Shown piece after piece: positions 22,596-36,478 of a DNA stretch of 64,000 nt. The first letter of the stretch is position 1, and each line of letters starts with the position of its first letter. The translations under genes were made by a program, and so were the position numbers. The notes beneath the pieces were generated by a model. It did not search any database and had not been told where the DNA came from. It worked only from the letters and a program-made list of their open reading frames with translations. Source of the stretch: Annulohypoxylon bovei var. microspora (Eukaryota > Ascomycota > Sordariomycetes > Xylariales > Hypoxylaceae); contig MU405264.1 of the NCBI GenBank assembly GCA_022836615.1, positions 62,001 through 126,000 on the forward strand, read 5' to 3'.

Positions 22596-24868
22596 ACTGA
22601 AGATGGTGCAGTGTTTACGAGTTTGGCTAAGTGTGTATTAGAAAAGTGAGGATATGGATGAAGCAAAGTAGAGCTTGCTTGTTTGCGTTTGCTGTGCCAA
22701 AAGAATGATAACCAAGAAATTTGTTCCGGTGAGCGACTGAGAATTCATGGCGAGCTTCGGGGGGCGGAGAGGATGAATATCTATTTTATAGGGAAATAGA
22801 CAGAATGGTGGCTTCGTTGCTTAAGGTTGTTGAAGGATCATAGCAGGAACGCCCCTTTTCTGATCTGATATGTCTCGAGGTAAGTGCTTTGACGTATATC
22901 GCTGTTGCGCTTCCTCTCGATATCATAAACTAGATACTGTATCAGAGCAACGTCGAGTTTATTACATGTAAGTTGCTTATTGCCACAGAAAATATAGTGT
23001 AACTAACCCTATCTTAGAGGTCAAAGAAGTCGAATGTATACACTAAACTTATATTCGCGAGCTTGAGCCTCCTAGTATTTTAAATGTACCTCCCATATCG
23101 AAAGTTTTTTGAGTATAAAGATAATACATGTCGCCCCCCGAAGAGAACCTTTTCTCGGTTAGACAATGAGTCCCTAGGTCTTACAATATATACTCACATG
23201 ATAAGTACCTAGAGTCTAAACTTAGCCCAGTTTACACAGGAGCTTTGAATAAAGCTAGCCTTCCCACGAATCCACGCGCATACAGGGAACGTGCGTGTCT
23301 TTACGCTAGATATTATCATAGGCATATCTATGTCTTAGCTAAGATGCGGTATCGTCCCATATCTGGAGTAGGCTCCGTAGAGTCTATTGCATGATCTGAG
23401 CTTGCTTTGAGGTCTGAGATGCCCGAGGAATAGTAATATATAGACATATTGTTTCCCCAACTAATTTATATGGCGTTCTTGAGTTGGACTTGTTAAAAAT
23501 TGGTTCTGCTACCGTCTGTCAATGTAAGAAGGGATATCAATGTCCTTGCCCCTCTACTCCCTTTTTTTGGTTCGACAAATCCCTTACTTGATTGCGGAGT
23601 AAAGGTATAACCGATGAATTATCTGCGATTATGACATGATGGAGATTTGATGATAGAGCGCCATGGAGTGTTGACCAACTCTAAAGTAGGCGTGTTTCCT
23701 TCGTTTGATATGATAGTGAGGCCATCTATGTATGTATTATTTAGCTTCCTGTGAGTACCCGAAAATGAGACTGGTACAGCAAGTAGCCGTCCTACGATGG
23801 ACCGAGACCAACCAACATCAAGCAGTTGTCCCAACGAGGAATTTTCCCCATGGGGAAATGATTCGATATGTTGCAACCACTACGATTGAGATGTGATTTG
23901 TTCAGGGGGGCTCACTTGTTGAACAAGGCGATACGCAGATAGGTATTTCGGCAACCTATAAGCTCTTATTATATTACCTCATTTGAAGACATTTATCAGT
24001 ATAGGCAATTGATTCTTTCAACTTGCCTTTTCCTTGATTCTCTATCTTAGACTTGGCGGTATTCTTGGATTATTATCTTATGATCTCTTAGTTGACTCTT
24101 GGCGTTCTATAGACAGATACTTAATTCTTGACTCAAAATAAAGCACGGGGGGCACACCTATAACGTTTAGTAATTTGAAATTACTTAATAGTTTCATTTA
24201 ATTAAATCTAGAGTGTTTATAAAGAAGATAAACCTCACCTTACAATGTCACATCTCATAACCTTTTTGTAAGTCAATCTGTTTGAAACAAAAGAAACCAT
24301 CCATGTTAAATAAAGAATAAAGGAATAATAAATCCCCCGCATTTTCAGCTGCTTGGTTATTTTCTGGGGCTGCTAGGGATCTTCAATTCCCCAAATCTAG
24401 CCACGTTTTAGAAGGTTTAGCGCTATCCTTCATCACTAACAGTGAGTTGGATCTGTCGTCATCGGCACCTTGCTAAGCCCTTGTTAAGCCCTATTAAGTA
24501 AAGTTTGACCAAGATTTGGCTGGAAGCTGCAGTCTAGTCCTTTGAAAGACAGGGGGTCTATCAGTGCCAAGTCTCGCTTGGTGGCCCGTGATCACCTCAT
24601 CAAGGACCCTCCATTCTTATGAATCCTCCTGATTCTCTTTCAACCTTTCTCCAGCCTCATTATTTTGAACATTGACTTCAATCACTATCATATGTCCCTT
24701 GGGTATCCTTAATTGGTTGCATCGTTCGGTGCTTTGGCTCGTTTATTCGAGCTCATTGTTTGTCCCGTGCTGCTGGTGCTAATGCTTACGGTGAAGCCAG
24801 CGCGCTGACCTAGCCTGGCTATAACCAGTCGCGCGCGCCGATAGTTAACAAAACAACTATAGCAAGCC
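22596..24868. other. AT-rich intergenic region
   Basis: 2.3 kb between the divergently oriented cysteine-repeat gene and the Kha1-like antiporter. AT-rich, with stop codons in all frames over most of its length. An 85-codon minus-strand frame at 23619-23876 reads like protein but matches nothing I recognise; it is not called a gene. Confidence 0.5.
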
Positions 24869-27829
24869 ATGGCCAGTTTTACCGCTACAGTGACAACGAC
24901 GTTGTTGTCGACCGTCACTACCACGAGCGCCCCGGCTGCTACGACGACCGGCCCTGCTCCCCAAGGTGGTATCTTGGACGGTGTTTTGCCAAATGTCTTC
25001 AGCACCTCCAATCCTATACAGCTATTCATTATTCAGGTATGACTCTTCTTGTTGTCCTGAGGCTTACTCAGCCTCAACCCTATAGCCTCACTCTAGGACG
25101 CCAGCAAGCACAAGCAAATGCACTACAATTTCTCGTCAAGCTCTAAACATGAGAATAAGTCCTTAAGAGAGGATATCTGCTCACTTCTTACGTCTAGGCT
25201 GGTATTATTATCATTCTATGCCGTCTTCTTCACTACCCTCTGTCACTCCTTGGCCAACCCCGCGTCATCGCTGAGGTTATCGGTGGTATCCTCTTAGGTC
25301 CCTCTGTCCTGGCGCGCGTTCCAGGCTTTTCAAACGACATCTTCCCGACTGCGTCTATGCCCGTGTTGAACAATGTCGCCAATCTCGGTCTAATCTTGTT
25401 CCTCTTCCTGATCGGCCTCGAAGTCGATATACGCCTGTTCACTTCCAATTGGCGCGTTGCCTTGACTGTTGGCCTGGCTGGTATGATTCTTCCCTTCGGC
25501 CTTGGTTGTGCTATCGCCTGGGGTTTGTATCACCAGTTCCATAACGACCCCAGCACTGTCGAGATAAACTTCGGCATCTATGCCCTCTTCATCGGTACCG
25601 CCATAGCTATCACCGCCTTCCCTGTGCTCTGCCGAATCCTGTCCGAGCTCAATTTGTTGGGAACTCCCGTCGGTGTTACCGTCCTGGCTGCTGGCGTCGG
25701 GAACGATGTTGTGGGTTGGATCCTCCTAGCGCTGTGCGTCGCGTTAGTCAACAACGGCTCTGGTATAACCGCACTTTGGGTTCTACTCGTCGCTATTGGC
25801 TGGGTTCTGTTCCTAGTGTTTGCTGTTAAGCCCGTATTTCACTGGGCTTTAAGAAGGACGGGCAGCATCCAAAATGGCCCGACTCAGGGCATGATTGCTG
25901 TTACCATTTTACTAGTACTCACTTCTTCTTGGTTTACAAGTAAGTGGCCTGCCAAATGGGTTTCTGAATGGAATATCTGACTTCTTTAGGTATTATTGGA
26001 GTGCACGCCATTTTTGGCGCCTTTCTAGTTGGCCTGATCTGCCCACACGACGGCGGATTCGCTATCCATGTAACTGAAAAAATTGAAGATCTCGTAACAG
26101 TCCTCTTCTTACCCCTTTACTTCGCCCTTTCTGGTCTAAGCACCAACCTCGGTCTCCTAAACGATGGGATTACCTGGGGTTACGTCATTGGGGTTATTGC
26201 TGTAGCGTTTTCGGGTAAGATCATTGGTGGCACATTGGCGGCTAGGGCAACAAAACTTGTCTGGAGAGAAAGTCTTACTATCGGAGTACTGATGAGTTGT
26301 AAGGGTTTGGTGGAACTGATCGTACTAGTAAGTCGCGGTAGTCGACATGGACTATGGTGCTGCATATACTGACGATTATACAGAATATTGGTCTCCAGGC
26401 GAGAATTCTGTCGCAAAGAACTTTCACCATATTTGTCGTTATGGCTCTAGTTACTACGGTTGCCACGACACCCCTGACAAAATTGCTTTACCCTCCGTGG
26501 TACCAAAAGAAACTTGACCAATGGAAACGAGGCGAAATCGATTGGGATGGAAAGCCGTTACAGGGCTCTAGTCAATCCGAGTCCCTTTCTCAGATACAAG
26601 ACACCGGCATACGCCGCCTCCTAGTTTACCTTCGCTTAGATAGCCTGCCAAGTCTTTTCACATTTATTTCTCTTCTGGGCGATGAAAACGTCACACCAAA
26701 ATCCAAGGTTGGAGAGGCACTAGGCATTCACGCTGAGGAGGGTGCCGGCAAAGCCTCGATTTCGCGAGGGCGACCCCTCGAAGTCCATGGTCTACGTATT
26801 GTTGAGCTTACCGAGCGTACGTCATCCGTGATGAAGGTTACTGAAGGCGATGACTACGCTCGTCATGACCCTGTGGTTAATGCATTCCGAACATTTTCTC
26901 AGCTACATGACGTGGCAGCATCGGGCAACGTTATAATTGCTCCCGAGGACTCTTATGCCCGGACTGTTGTTGAGCAAGCGTCATTCCAGGAGTCTGACTT
27001 TGTACTAATCCCGTGGAGCGATGTTGGGAGCAACAAGGACGATTCAGCTACCCCGTTCAAAGTCACGGTAGAAGACCGCTTTTCTGGAAAGGCTCATCTG
27101 GATTTCATCCAAACAGCGCTAGCCAAGGCCGTTTGCAATACAGGCATCTTCATTGACAATAGGTTTAGCACTACGTTGAACAAAAACCACCCGGCTCTAC
27201 CTCGAACTATAAGCAACGTATCTAATCGTAGCCATAGGGAAGCTGCTATTCTCCCTATTACTGACAAATCTCACAAGATTTTCTTTCCCTACCTAGGTGG
27301 TGTAGATGACCGAGTTGCGCTGCGCTTCGTTCTTCAGCTTGCCAAAAACCCGCTCGTCACGGTCACAATCGCCCATCTGAACTATGCTGAAGGTGATGAT
27401 GAAATTGTGGGCATCTCCGAGGGTAACTTGGATTCTATCTCACCGGAATCTGTCTCTAAAGATATCATCAACACCGAGATAACAGCACAAGATTCGTCTC
27501 TTATATCTACCTTGCAATCCAGTCTTTCGCCCGAGCTAGCTAGTCGTGTGATGTTCACTGAAGTCTCAGTCACCGCCAGCTCAGCAGCAAAGCAAGCCAC
27601 GGAACTGGCAAGAGAGATTGTCGGAAAGAACCCACGTAATGCAGGCGATATTATTGTCGTCGGGCGTAGACACCCCAAGCTTCCTGCTAGCTTGCGGGAA
27701 GCGGATCAGGGAAACACAGAATATGGCATGCAGAAGACGGTCGGAGTCTTCGGTCAGTCTATGGCTATGAGTGAGCTAAAGGCTAGCGTGCTTGTCATCC
27801 AAGCCGGAGGGTCCGGACATGAGATTTGA
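24869..27829 (+). CDS. Kha1-like K+(Na+)/H+ antiporter (CPA2 family)
   Basis: Four exons, 24869-25036, 25198-25939, 25990-26327 and 26384-27829; 897 aa, phases closing. Yeast Kha1 exchanges K+ or Na+ for protons in Golgi-type compartments and helps pH and cation balance. The first about 45 residues are Thr/Ala-rich and probably lumenal. The transport domain spans roughly 52-430. It includes IAEVIGGILLGPSVL, LFLFLIGLEVDIRL, ITAFPVLCRILSELNLLGT, the buried carboxylate pair GNDVVGW (Asn225/Asp226 region) and MSCKGLVELIVLNIGLQA, whose last part crosses the third splice. A soluble C-terminal half of about 440 residues follows, as in Kha1. It is reminiscent of universal-stress-like folds, but I see no clear nucleotide motif. 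A frame on its own strand only; the next recognised gene is 17 kb away. Confidence 0.93.
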
Positions 27830-30800
27830 TTTGGATTGTTTCAAGCATCTGGAGCAGGCCGTTCTGGGATATGCGTTTCAATCTGTTTCTTTGGTTATGC
27901 AGTGAATTGGGTCTCAGCGTTTGGATACTTAACTTGGGTAACGTTTTGGCAATGTAACTATACATACGAGATAACGGATTCGATGTATTGTCTGAGTTAT
28001 CTCACTGGGTAGATACCAAAGATATGGTATGCTCAGTTTATATTTAATGAAATATTATATTAGTACCAGCCTGGCTAAACTTGTGTCGTTTAACAAGGTC
28101 TACTTCGGTATAACGAGCAATAGCGAACTCGGAAACGGCTTTACACAAGATACCACCTCTCATATAAATACCAAATCGAGCTGCTTACCGCTCTTCTGTT
28201 CCGTCTTACTCGTTCAATAAGTCCATGCGTCCAGCCGTCGATCCCAGCAAGCAAGCCGGCATCCCGTCTGACAGTCGAACTCATTGGTAAGGCCCGAGCG
28301 ATCGTCAGCATGTCAGCATAGCATAGCATCGTCAGCCCTACACATTCTTTACTTTAGCCTGCTCGCTCGGCAGCTCATGCGAATGGTCTGCCTTATCCTA
28401 GGGACGCACGCACGCATGTAAGAACTCTATCTTGACACGGCCGTCATACATGGACCTGACCCGCGAGCGCGGGAGGTGGCGTTTGTTTACTTTGACCTCA
28501 TTACTTCTTGTTTCTAAGCTTTCATGATAGGTTCTTAGGTAGGTATGTACTACTACGATTCTCTTTGATATGTAGAAATCCGCTGGTTGCGCTATACTCT
28601 ATAAGTGACTATGCCATGCCATGAGATCGTCGGTGCCCAGACCCGATACCGAAACCGAGGAAGACAATACGGGAAACATAGCCATGTGATGATGCTCTCG
28701 CTTAGAAATACCTAGACAAATATCATCACATTGTCCGTACCTTAACAGTTTACGAAAATGGCGTTTCGAATTTCGCTCGTGACATCACCATATTCCTTTC
28801 CCATCCTCTTCTCGTATAGACGATCCCCTCACCAGCGTTTCCGTCAATCGGTACGCCGTATCCATACGCGGCGTACGTCTATTCCACCGCCCTGCCTCCC
28901 CATAGTTGTACCAACCCAACACGCTTAGCTCGTGTTGTCTGTCCCAATTTGCCCCATTAGGTACTCAACTCAACCAGACCCACGAGTCGCAAACCTTACC
29001 CAACAAAATCTAGCTGCCGCTCTACCGCGGGACCAGAGGGTGGAAAGTCCATCTCTCGACGGAGATCCATTTCCTTAGCACCCCATCGCTCACGATCAGG
29101 CAACCGAATTAACCGTGTCAGCTAGGTAACTTTTAACAAAGTACATACCAACACTATATCGGCCAATTACCCTCGTCTCGCGCGATCCTAACTCTGTATC
29201 TGGGTCGATGCCCTAGCCAATCTGAGCAAGTAGGGTCGATGGAGGTATGTAAGTATTGTACATAGGCAAAGTTGCCCCCCCCATCCCCTCCCCGGGGCCA
29301 AATCCTACGGGATCCAGAGCCCCAGCCCAGGCGATCATGAACCACGCCCGGCTCGATCATTATCATATCATAACTCCCCGGCTACCTACATACATACATA
29401 CCAGTATGTATTATCGGAACCCCTCGTGCGGACCCTGAACGCTGCCCATAGTATAGCAGATATTATATCGCACAAGACCAAGAAACCTTCCCCCACTCCA
29501 TATCCCTATCCCCAAGGCTAAGGCTAGCCCCGTCGCTCTCCTTCTCGCGCTCGTTTCAGGCTTAGCCGGGCGTCCCACGGACCAGCCTTCGAATCGCGGT
29601 CCCACAGCGTCGGTCCCGTTAGTCGCGCGGCGCGGGCGTGCGGGCAGGGTTAATTTGTAGCGTGCGTGCCTATGTACCTATCTATCTTCGTCCCATCTGT
29701 GCAAAAGCCCACGCGGTAGTGCGGGTTTGGGACCATCCGACTAACCGACCAACCACACGGCGCGAAGTCCGAGCCTCCTAATTGGTATATACTTTGTACA
29801 TATTGTACATACATACATACTTCCCCCCCCCCCGCCCCATGCGCTCGCCCCATCTCTCCGCTTGTGTACTTCGCAGATGGGGGCAGAGAGAAAGAGGCTA
29901 ACTCGTGAACCCGGCGCGTTTACGTACGTAGTGGGTATATGGCTTGGAATATACGGACGATACATATCGCGTGTGGATATATATCTACCTTACCTGGTAA
30001 ATATGTTGTTGGTATGGAGATGGGTTTTATCTGATTGACGTTCGCGCATTGAATTACGTAGTATGGTGGGTTACATAGTCCACGACAGCAAGGTGGCCTA
30101 TCTATCTGTGCGCCGGAGGAAAAAAAGAAGGAAGATCTTGTTCGTGCCGCGCGCACGTGGCTATGAATAGGATATAGTTCGGCCGTGGCCGATCTATATC
30201 TGTATATGTGTATGCAGCTAGCATCGTAGCTTAGCTCAACTTCAGGTTGGAGAAGTTGGTGTTAGTTCGATCTGACCAACCACCACTTATAGCAGCCTTT
30301 AGAATTCTTGAACTAAACCTTGGAAGTTGTTGGCCTGATGGAACTAAATTTGCAATTGGAAGGAAGAGCTGAGATGAACTGACATATAGTTGGCAAGATA
30401 TTTGATAGGCTGGTGTGTAATTAATACGTTAAAATCATGTATGCATTAGGGGATATCTCAGAATAGATAGACGAATAGAGGAAACTCGCCACATCATCGA
30501 CGCATGTAGAATCGCTATCATAATCTTGCAGCCTTAACATCCAATCTCCAACTTCCCAAATAACCTAGGTACGTACGAGGCTGGCAAGTACATGGCTGAA
30601 AATCCCCATCCCGTCCCATCCCGCTAACGCCATCGCAATCTTCATCCGCCTTCTCTTTCCTTCCTACCCTAATCTACGCTTCCTACCTTACCTTCCCTTT
30701 CCAACCCAAATCCCTTTCTATGCAAATCCACATCTTCCTATCTCTTCCTCCGTCGCATAAACAACCCAACGAGCCTCGCACGAGTCCGTGGCCCCCAACC

Positions 30801-32300
30801 CGAGCGCAGCCTCAGGCCGGCCGAAGGAACATTCCCTACGCCTTCCCTGGCGTCGCACAGCATGTCCCAAGCGCCCTCGCAAATTGCCCGTTTGGGTCCT
30901 CGGTAGAGGCGAGCGAACGCGTCCCTTCGCATCGCATCGCACCAACAAACCCGCAGAGGCAGCAAGCGCACCGCGCGCCAATCGCAAAAAGAAAAAAAGG
31001 AAGAAAATAACAAACCCCCACCAAAGAAAAAAAAGAAATAACTTGACAAAAGCTGAAAAAAATGCGGCTACGTCAAGCCTCGCGCCGCGGTTTCGGGTCT
31101 GGCCTGCCTATGCGTGGGCCGGCGGTTACCGCGCGCTGGGACGATCGAACCGATGTGTACATACCCAAGCCACCCAGTATACTTTCTCAGCCTCTTCCCT
31201 TCGCGCCGTTTGCTCGTATCTACCTACCTGGCCTCAGGTGAGACAGGCGCTCTACATATAGCACATGCCAGACAGGCAAGATAGGCGACTACCTGTACCT
31301 ACCTACAGACCCAAACCATGAGGCGCGCCGTGGAAGCGCCGAGCGCAGCGCGCGGCAGCCAGTGGCACAGCTCTACCCCACGAGCCGGGCGACCATCACC
31401 CACCGAAATTTCGAATGGGGGCTTGACAGGAGGGGGGACCTCGTGGCTTTGTCTGAGACCTTAGGCTCGCGGAATGTGGTCTTTTTTAAACGCCCGTGCC
31501 GTGGCTTTGGGACATCCCGTCCACCCGTTGCCCTATACATACATATATCTGAGCTAGTGAACAGGTAAGTGTACTGTAGATAGGCGGTTTGGGACGGCAA
31601 TGATGAGGTAGACAGCTCTCCAGCAATCGCCGCCGGGTCGCTAGCAAACGCGTTAGGGCACGCATGTCTGAGACACCAAACCACGTGCGCGCGAAAACCG
31701 TCCGTCGCCGCGCTCACATCCCGCTACCTTCAAAGATAGTTGCTTGGGTAGGTAGTATCCAGGTAAGCAGAGAGCAAACGACGTAAAACATCCGAAATCC
31801 AATGCCGTGTGTAAAGAACCATACGACGGAAACGCAGTAATCCGGGGTATATGACGTCCACCGTACCCGCCCCCCAGGGTCATGTAGGCATATAGTGATT
31901 TCCCCGTGGCTGCAGGACCTGCGCGCGCCCGCGAGCATTTCAAAAGACCCTCCGGCTCCAAGTTTGGGAAGATAAGGTCTGCGGCGGCGTGGTTACACAG
32001 CATCGATCCAGCCCCTCTCTTCCCTTCAGGACACTCGTTCTCGCTCTGTATCTCTTGATCAAATGAACATGTTTTGATTTTACGATGAAGATCGTGGCCG
32101 AGCCGGTTCCATGCTGCGACGCTAAGAACTCGGCGCAACGCGGGCCCTTCTATTCTGTGCTGTGCCGCACGCGCAATTTGGCGATGGACCGCTAAGAAAG
32201 GTACCTGGCACACCTAGGCCGCTGCTAGGAATGCGAACTTCCAAGTATGGATGGCCCCAGCTTAGCCCAGCCTGCCCAGCCCGGTCCCCAGCTAAGGGTT
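27830..32300. other. Gene desert, part 1
   Basis: No gene recognised. A C-run at about 29823-29833 follows an ACAT repeat near 29804-29820. A strongly pyrimidine-rich tract lies at about 30650-30720 and a purine-rich tract at about 30987-31041. Such CT- and A-rich blocks resemble fungal promoters, but no convincing coding region follows. The 186-codon minus-strand frame at 31653-32213 has no family resemblance and no splice context. Confidence 0.5.
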
Positions 32301-35300
32301 TAGAAGTGCAACTCACCTGACAGAAGAACTACACTAAAGAGCGAAACCTTGGGAGATCCCTGGCAGCTGGTTTCGTATGCTCCTCCTCGTTGCCACGTTG
32401 TTGACCTGATCGGTTAGGCTTTGAGATTGGTCGGCGGTCCTGTTTTGGCAATATTCCTCGACGCTAGGCGAACACCAGCCTAGCTCGGATGGACCGGGGG
32501 TATTGTTCATATTCGCTGGGTATATTTGCTTGTTTGTACATACTGGATCGTGTATGTAATAGATTGTGGAATTGTTCGGTAGAATCCATTCCATGGGATG
32601 GGCATGATAAATGTGCAACAAGCAGATTTCACAATTAGATTCGCTACAACAAAAGAACCTGACACAGACTAGTTATTACTGCTTTGTATTCGCCCAAGGC
32701 TACGATCGCTTGACAGGGTGTGCGGCCCGTGACTTCACGTTGACGGTTTCTAAAAGCACTGTTAGCCCCCAACAGCAGCAGGTCTCAGCCTTCAGGTGCC
32801 GGATGCGCTAAGTAGATAGAAAACCCTGGCGCACGGGTGAAATTCTATCAAGGGGTATGCGCCTTATTCTGATGGAGAATAAAAAAAGAGAGTTCTGACA
32901 ACGGCTCCAGAGGATTCGAGGGGGGAACCACCTACAAATCAGGATAGCGATACCAATTCCAAGTTGTGCACAGCCGACAGCTGAAAAGACCCTCGAAGAA
33001 ATGCTGCATCTTAATTGGTCCATATATACGACGAGTAAATTGGTAGGCCAGACTCGCTGCGGCTTTGGGTTCTATCTCGAGATACAGTGTATGTATGTAC
33101 TCGACAGCGTCGATCAAAAGAAGGCTGAAGCTAGTGTTTCGTTATTCAGATGGTGATCGTCGACGAAATAGCCGTCCTTGACGTTTCGTTATATCATATG
33201 TGATATATGCTTTCAGAGGCACCAACAGCCCCCAAAGCCCCGAAGATGCCCGGAGGCTTGTAAAGGCCGAACGCCATCGGACATGTTAGCTAAAACGGGA
33301 CAGTCTTTGCGATATGTCCATCTCGATGGCGAACCGTACGTTATCATCGCGCTTGTCGATGCGGTACTACGATAAATCAAGGATGATGCTCCCCCTTTTG
33401 CAATGCGAACGTTGGCCAAGGGCGCTTGCTGATATTTACGTATTTTTCGGCCGCTGTCTACACGTGGAATTCCGAGCTTACCGGAGATGCGGATCGGACC
33501 GAGCTTGCTGACGATCGCGTTTCAAGATGACGGCCGCGACGCCGTTAGAAGCGTTGGACATTGTAGCTGCCCGAAATGGAGACCTAGCCTGCCAGCGCAA
33601 AACACTGGAACCTGGATGATGATAAATCAGAAAATCGTCAACCTCGGCCGAAAATACACGAGGCGGCAAGGTGGCATGGTTGTTTCCGCTATGTGCTACA
33701 TTAATGTGGACGTCGAACCAGGGATTTCAGTATTAAACGCCTTGGCAGCGACCCTCTCTTCGCGGAAATCCATTAAATCCATCAGGCTCCGCTGGAAAGG
33801 GCGCACCTGATAGCTGATCAGAAGCCACAGTAAAATTGTTTTCGGTAGAAAGCTTCCGATTTTGATATTCGACTCCAAATGAGGCTTTTTAAAATGTTAC
33901 CGTGATAAGAACGTCGCCGACGATGAACGCCCAAACTCGGATGGTCCCGTTTCAGCTCGATAGTGGGAGACCGGTGTTCGTGGTGGGGGATAGATTCGGT
34001 ATTTCGAATCTGCGGAGTAGCTAGATAGGGCCGCTAGGGCCGGGCTACCGGGTAAGGCACGACATCCCAAGGGAGAGATGACATGTTCTTCATCTTCATA
34101 ATAGATAGGGGGGCGGGGGCCTAGAACCCCGCCATACAACTATGTCGAACCATAGTTCGACGCCTACATGCAATCATCACCTTGATCACCTTCGCTCGCA
34201 GGCGCCCCTTGATGCTGCCTGGAGTTCCAAGTTTTCCAGCTCTACTATAACACTTAGGGCATGAGTTCCTCCTATGAAAATGGCAAGTTCGCTGCAGCCA
34301 AACGTTAGTGAGTAGCTGCGCTACTGTAGACCAGCACGAAAAGAGACTAGCAGGACGTCCCCGTCAAATCAAGCAAGTAAGAGGCGTATAGCAATGCACA
34401 GACGCAAGATATGGTGGTCGCCAGATCTCGGCCAAGCGCTTCTCAGCGGAATGCGCGCCGCCCTGATCCTTCACGTTACACAGCCCGTACTAGTGATTAG
34501 TAATGGTAGTAGAAGGTAGTAATAGCACGCTATAGTGAGTGCGTCTGGTGCGTCCTGGGTTTAGCCGTTCCAGAATCCAACATCGTATACACGGCGTATC
34601 AGGTGTCAGTTTACATCGGCGTGACGTACTATAGGACTATGCATACCGTCCATCGACTCTCGGAATCGGAAGACGATAGGGGGGTGACGGTCAACAGCTT
34701 GATAGTTAGCAAGGGGTGAGTCCGTATCGGATAGACGTTCGCCAATGCTCCGCGATTTGTGGTGTTCCAATGGAGGGCCCGTCGGTGACGTCGCCGTGAT
34801 GCATGAAACACCAAAGGGCGGAAGCAACGAGAATCCCAAATTCCGTAGTGTCAGTTCTAGCGGTGGACGAGAAATGGGAGCATGGCATTCGCCGATGCCC
34901 TCAGGAGGCAACGGTAAAAAGAGTCACGAGTGCGGAGGATTGTGGATGGTGGATGACTGGACAGCTGAGATGGCGGTAAGTATTGTGTCGCGCTGAGCTG
35001 TAATGTGTGTATGGTATGTACGATAATGTACTGTGATATGCGCGGATGCGCAAGTCGAGTCTAGGCACTAGGCATATGTCTTGGGTCGACGATGTGATCC
35101 AACATGATGTAGTTGGCGAAGTTGGCGAAGCTGGTCCGAAAGGAGGCTCAAAAAGAAACAGGGATGTTGGTAAAAAAGAAATTGAAAGAAAAATAAATGG
35201 ATATGTACATTAGTCCAAAGAGAAAAAATAAGGTGACAAATTGCGCCTCGCGTTGCGCCTGAGGCTAAAGCGCGTCACCGTGGAGATTGGATGCATCGAT

Positions 35301-36478
35301 CTTGCTGTTGTTAATCCCTTCTCACTTGATCCGGACAAGGTTTGCAGGGTTGCAAAAGGTTGTTTGGGTTGTTTGTAAGGCAAGTAGGGGTTCGTAAGTA
35401 GGGTACGTAGACATGGTAAAAAGTCACTTATGCAAGCGCAGTTGCAGCAGTTGCAGCAGGCAAGCGGTTAGATGGGTTAGATGAAAGCAAGAACAACGTG
35501 GTTGCGTTGTAGATCGGGATTTGAGCATTGTTAGGCTGCAGATTTGGCAGCGTCGACCCGTACTAGCCACCATGCAACTGTTCGACCGACCGCCAGTCTC
35601 CCATATAAGTGCGTGCAGACATAGGGAAAGACCCTTGTAAAAAGCGGTGGACTCGGGGTCTCATGCAGTGCAATCTGTGCTTCGCCGCTCCAAAACATCC
35701 ACCCAGCGAAAGAACCCACACAAGAACACACACCCACGTAACCCACCTACCCACGCACCTACCACCCAGCATCGAATCTGGATATGATACATGGGTACAT
35801 TCCTTCCCCACTTTCCCAAGAAATGATTCAATTTGGAAACCCATGCAGAAGTCATTGGCTGGTCGAACGATTCCTTGACCGGATTGGGTTCGTACCTACC
35901 TCTCGCAGTCCACTAGTCCACCAACCCAGTCCCAGCTCGAAGGTCACGCTACAAAGCCCCTTTGTAACACAACAGCTACAGGAAACGACTATGTATCCCT
36001 GTTACGAGACTAATTAACCCCAATTCGCGGGCCTAACCGTAACCTTAAGGTTATTCTAAACTAAAGCAGCTCTAAAGCTTGAGTCTAAGTACACAGCCCT
36101 ATGAGTACAAGTGTCAATCTGTAAATCGGCGATGCATCGATCTAGCTAAGTAGCAATTGATTTGCATTGTGTAGGAATATAGAATCATTACAGCAATGTG
36201 AGTTGTTCAGTGTAATACGAATAATTGAAGTCCTATGTAAGAAACTATTAAGATTGAATGCTCCTAAAGAGGTAATTGGGTGACATTGAACTTTCATAGA
36301 CCAAACGCTTCTAAGTAATGCCAAGTTACACACACGCGAGCCATAAGCGACCTCTTCATTCTGTTAAATATAGCACATAACACTATTCAAAATAATCGCT
36401 GCCGATCGTAAACAATATGGGATACATTATTTAGATAGTTAATAAAAGTACAATACAGAAATTAATACTTCATACCCA
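32301..36478. other. Gene desert, part 2
   Basis: No gene recognised. Several short frames overlap in 33213-33878 on both strands and have protein-like composition, possibly a decayed gene. A second group lies at 34606-34996. None can be joined into a model with good splice sites. 35150-35240 is purine/A-rich. Confidence 0.45.

Noticed and set aside
31653..32213. 186-codon minus-strand frame as a gene
   Set aside because: Composition is unlike the other genes here, no domain is recognisable, and there are no supporting splice or promoter signals.
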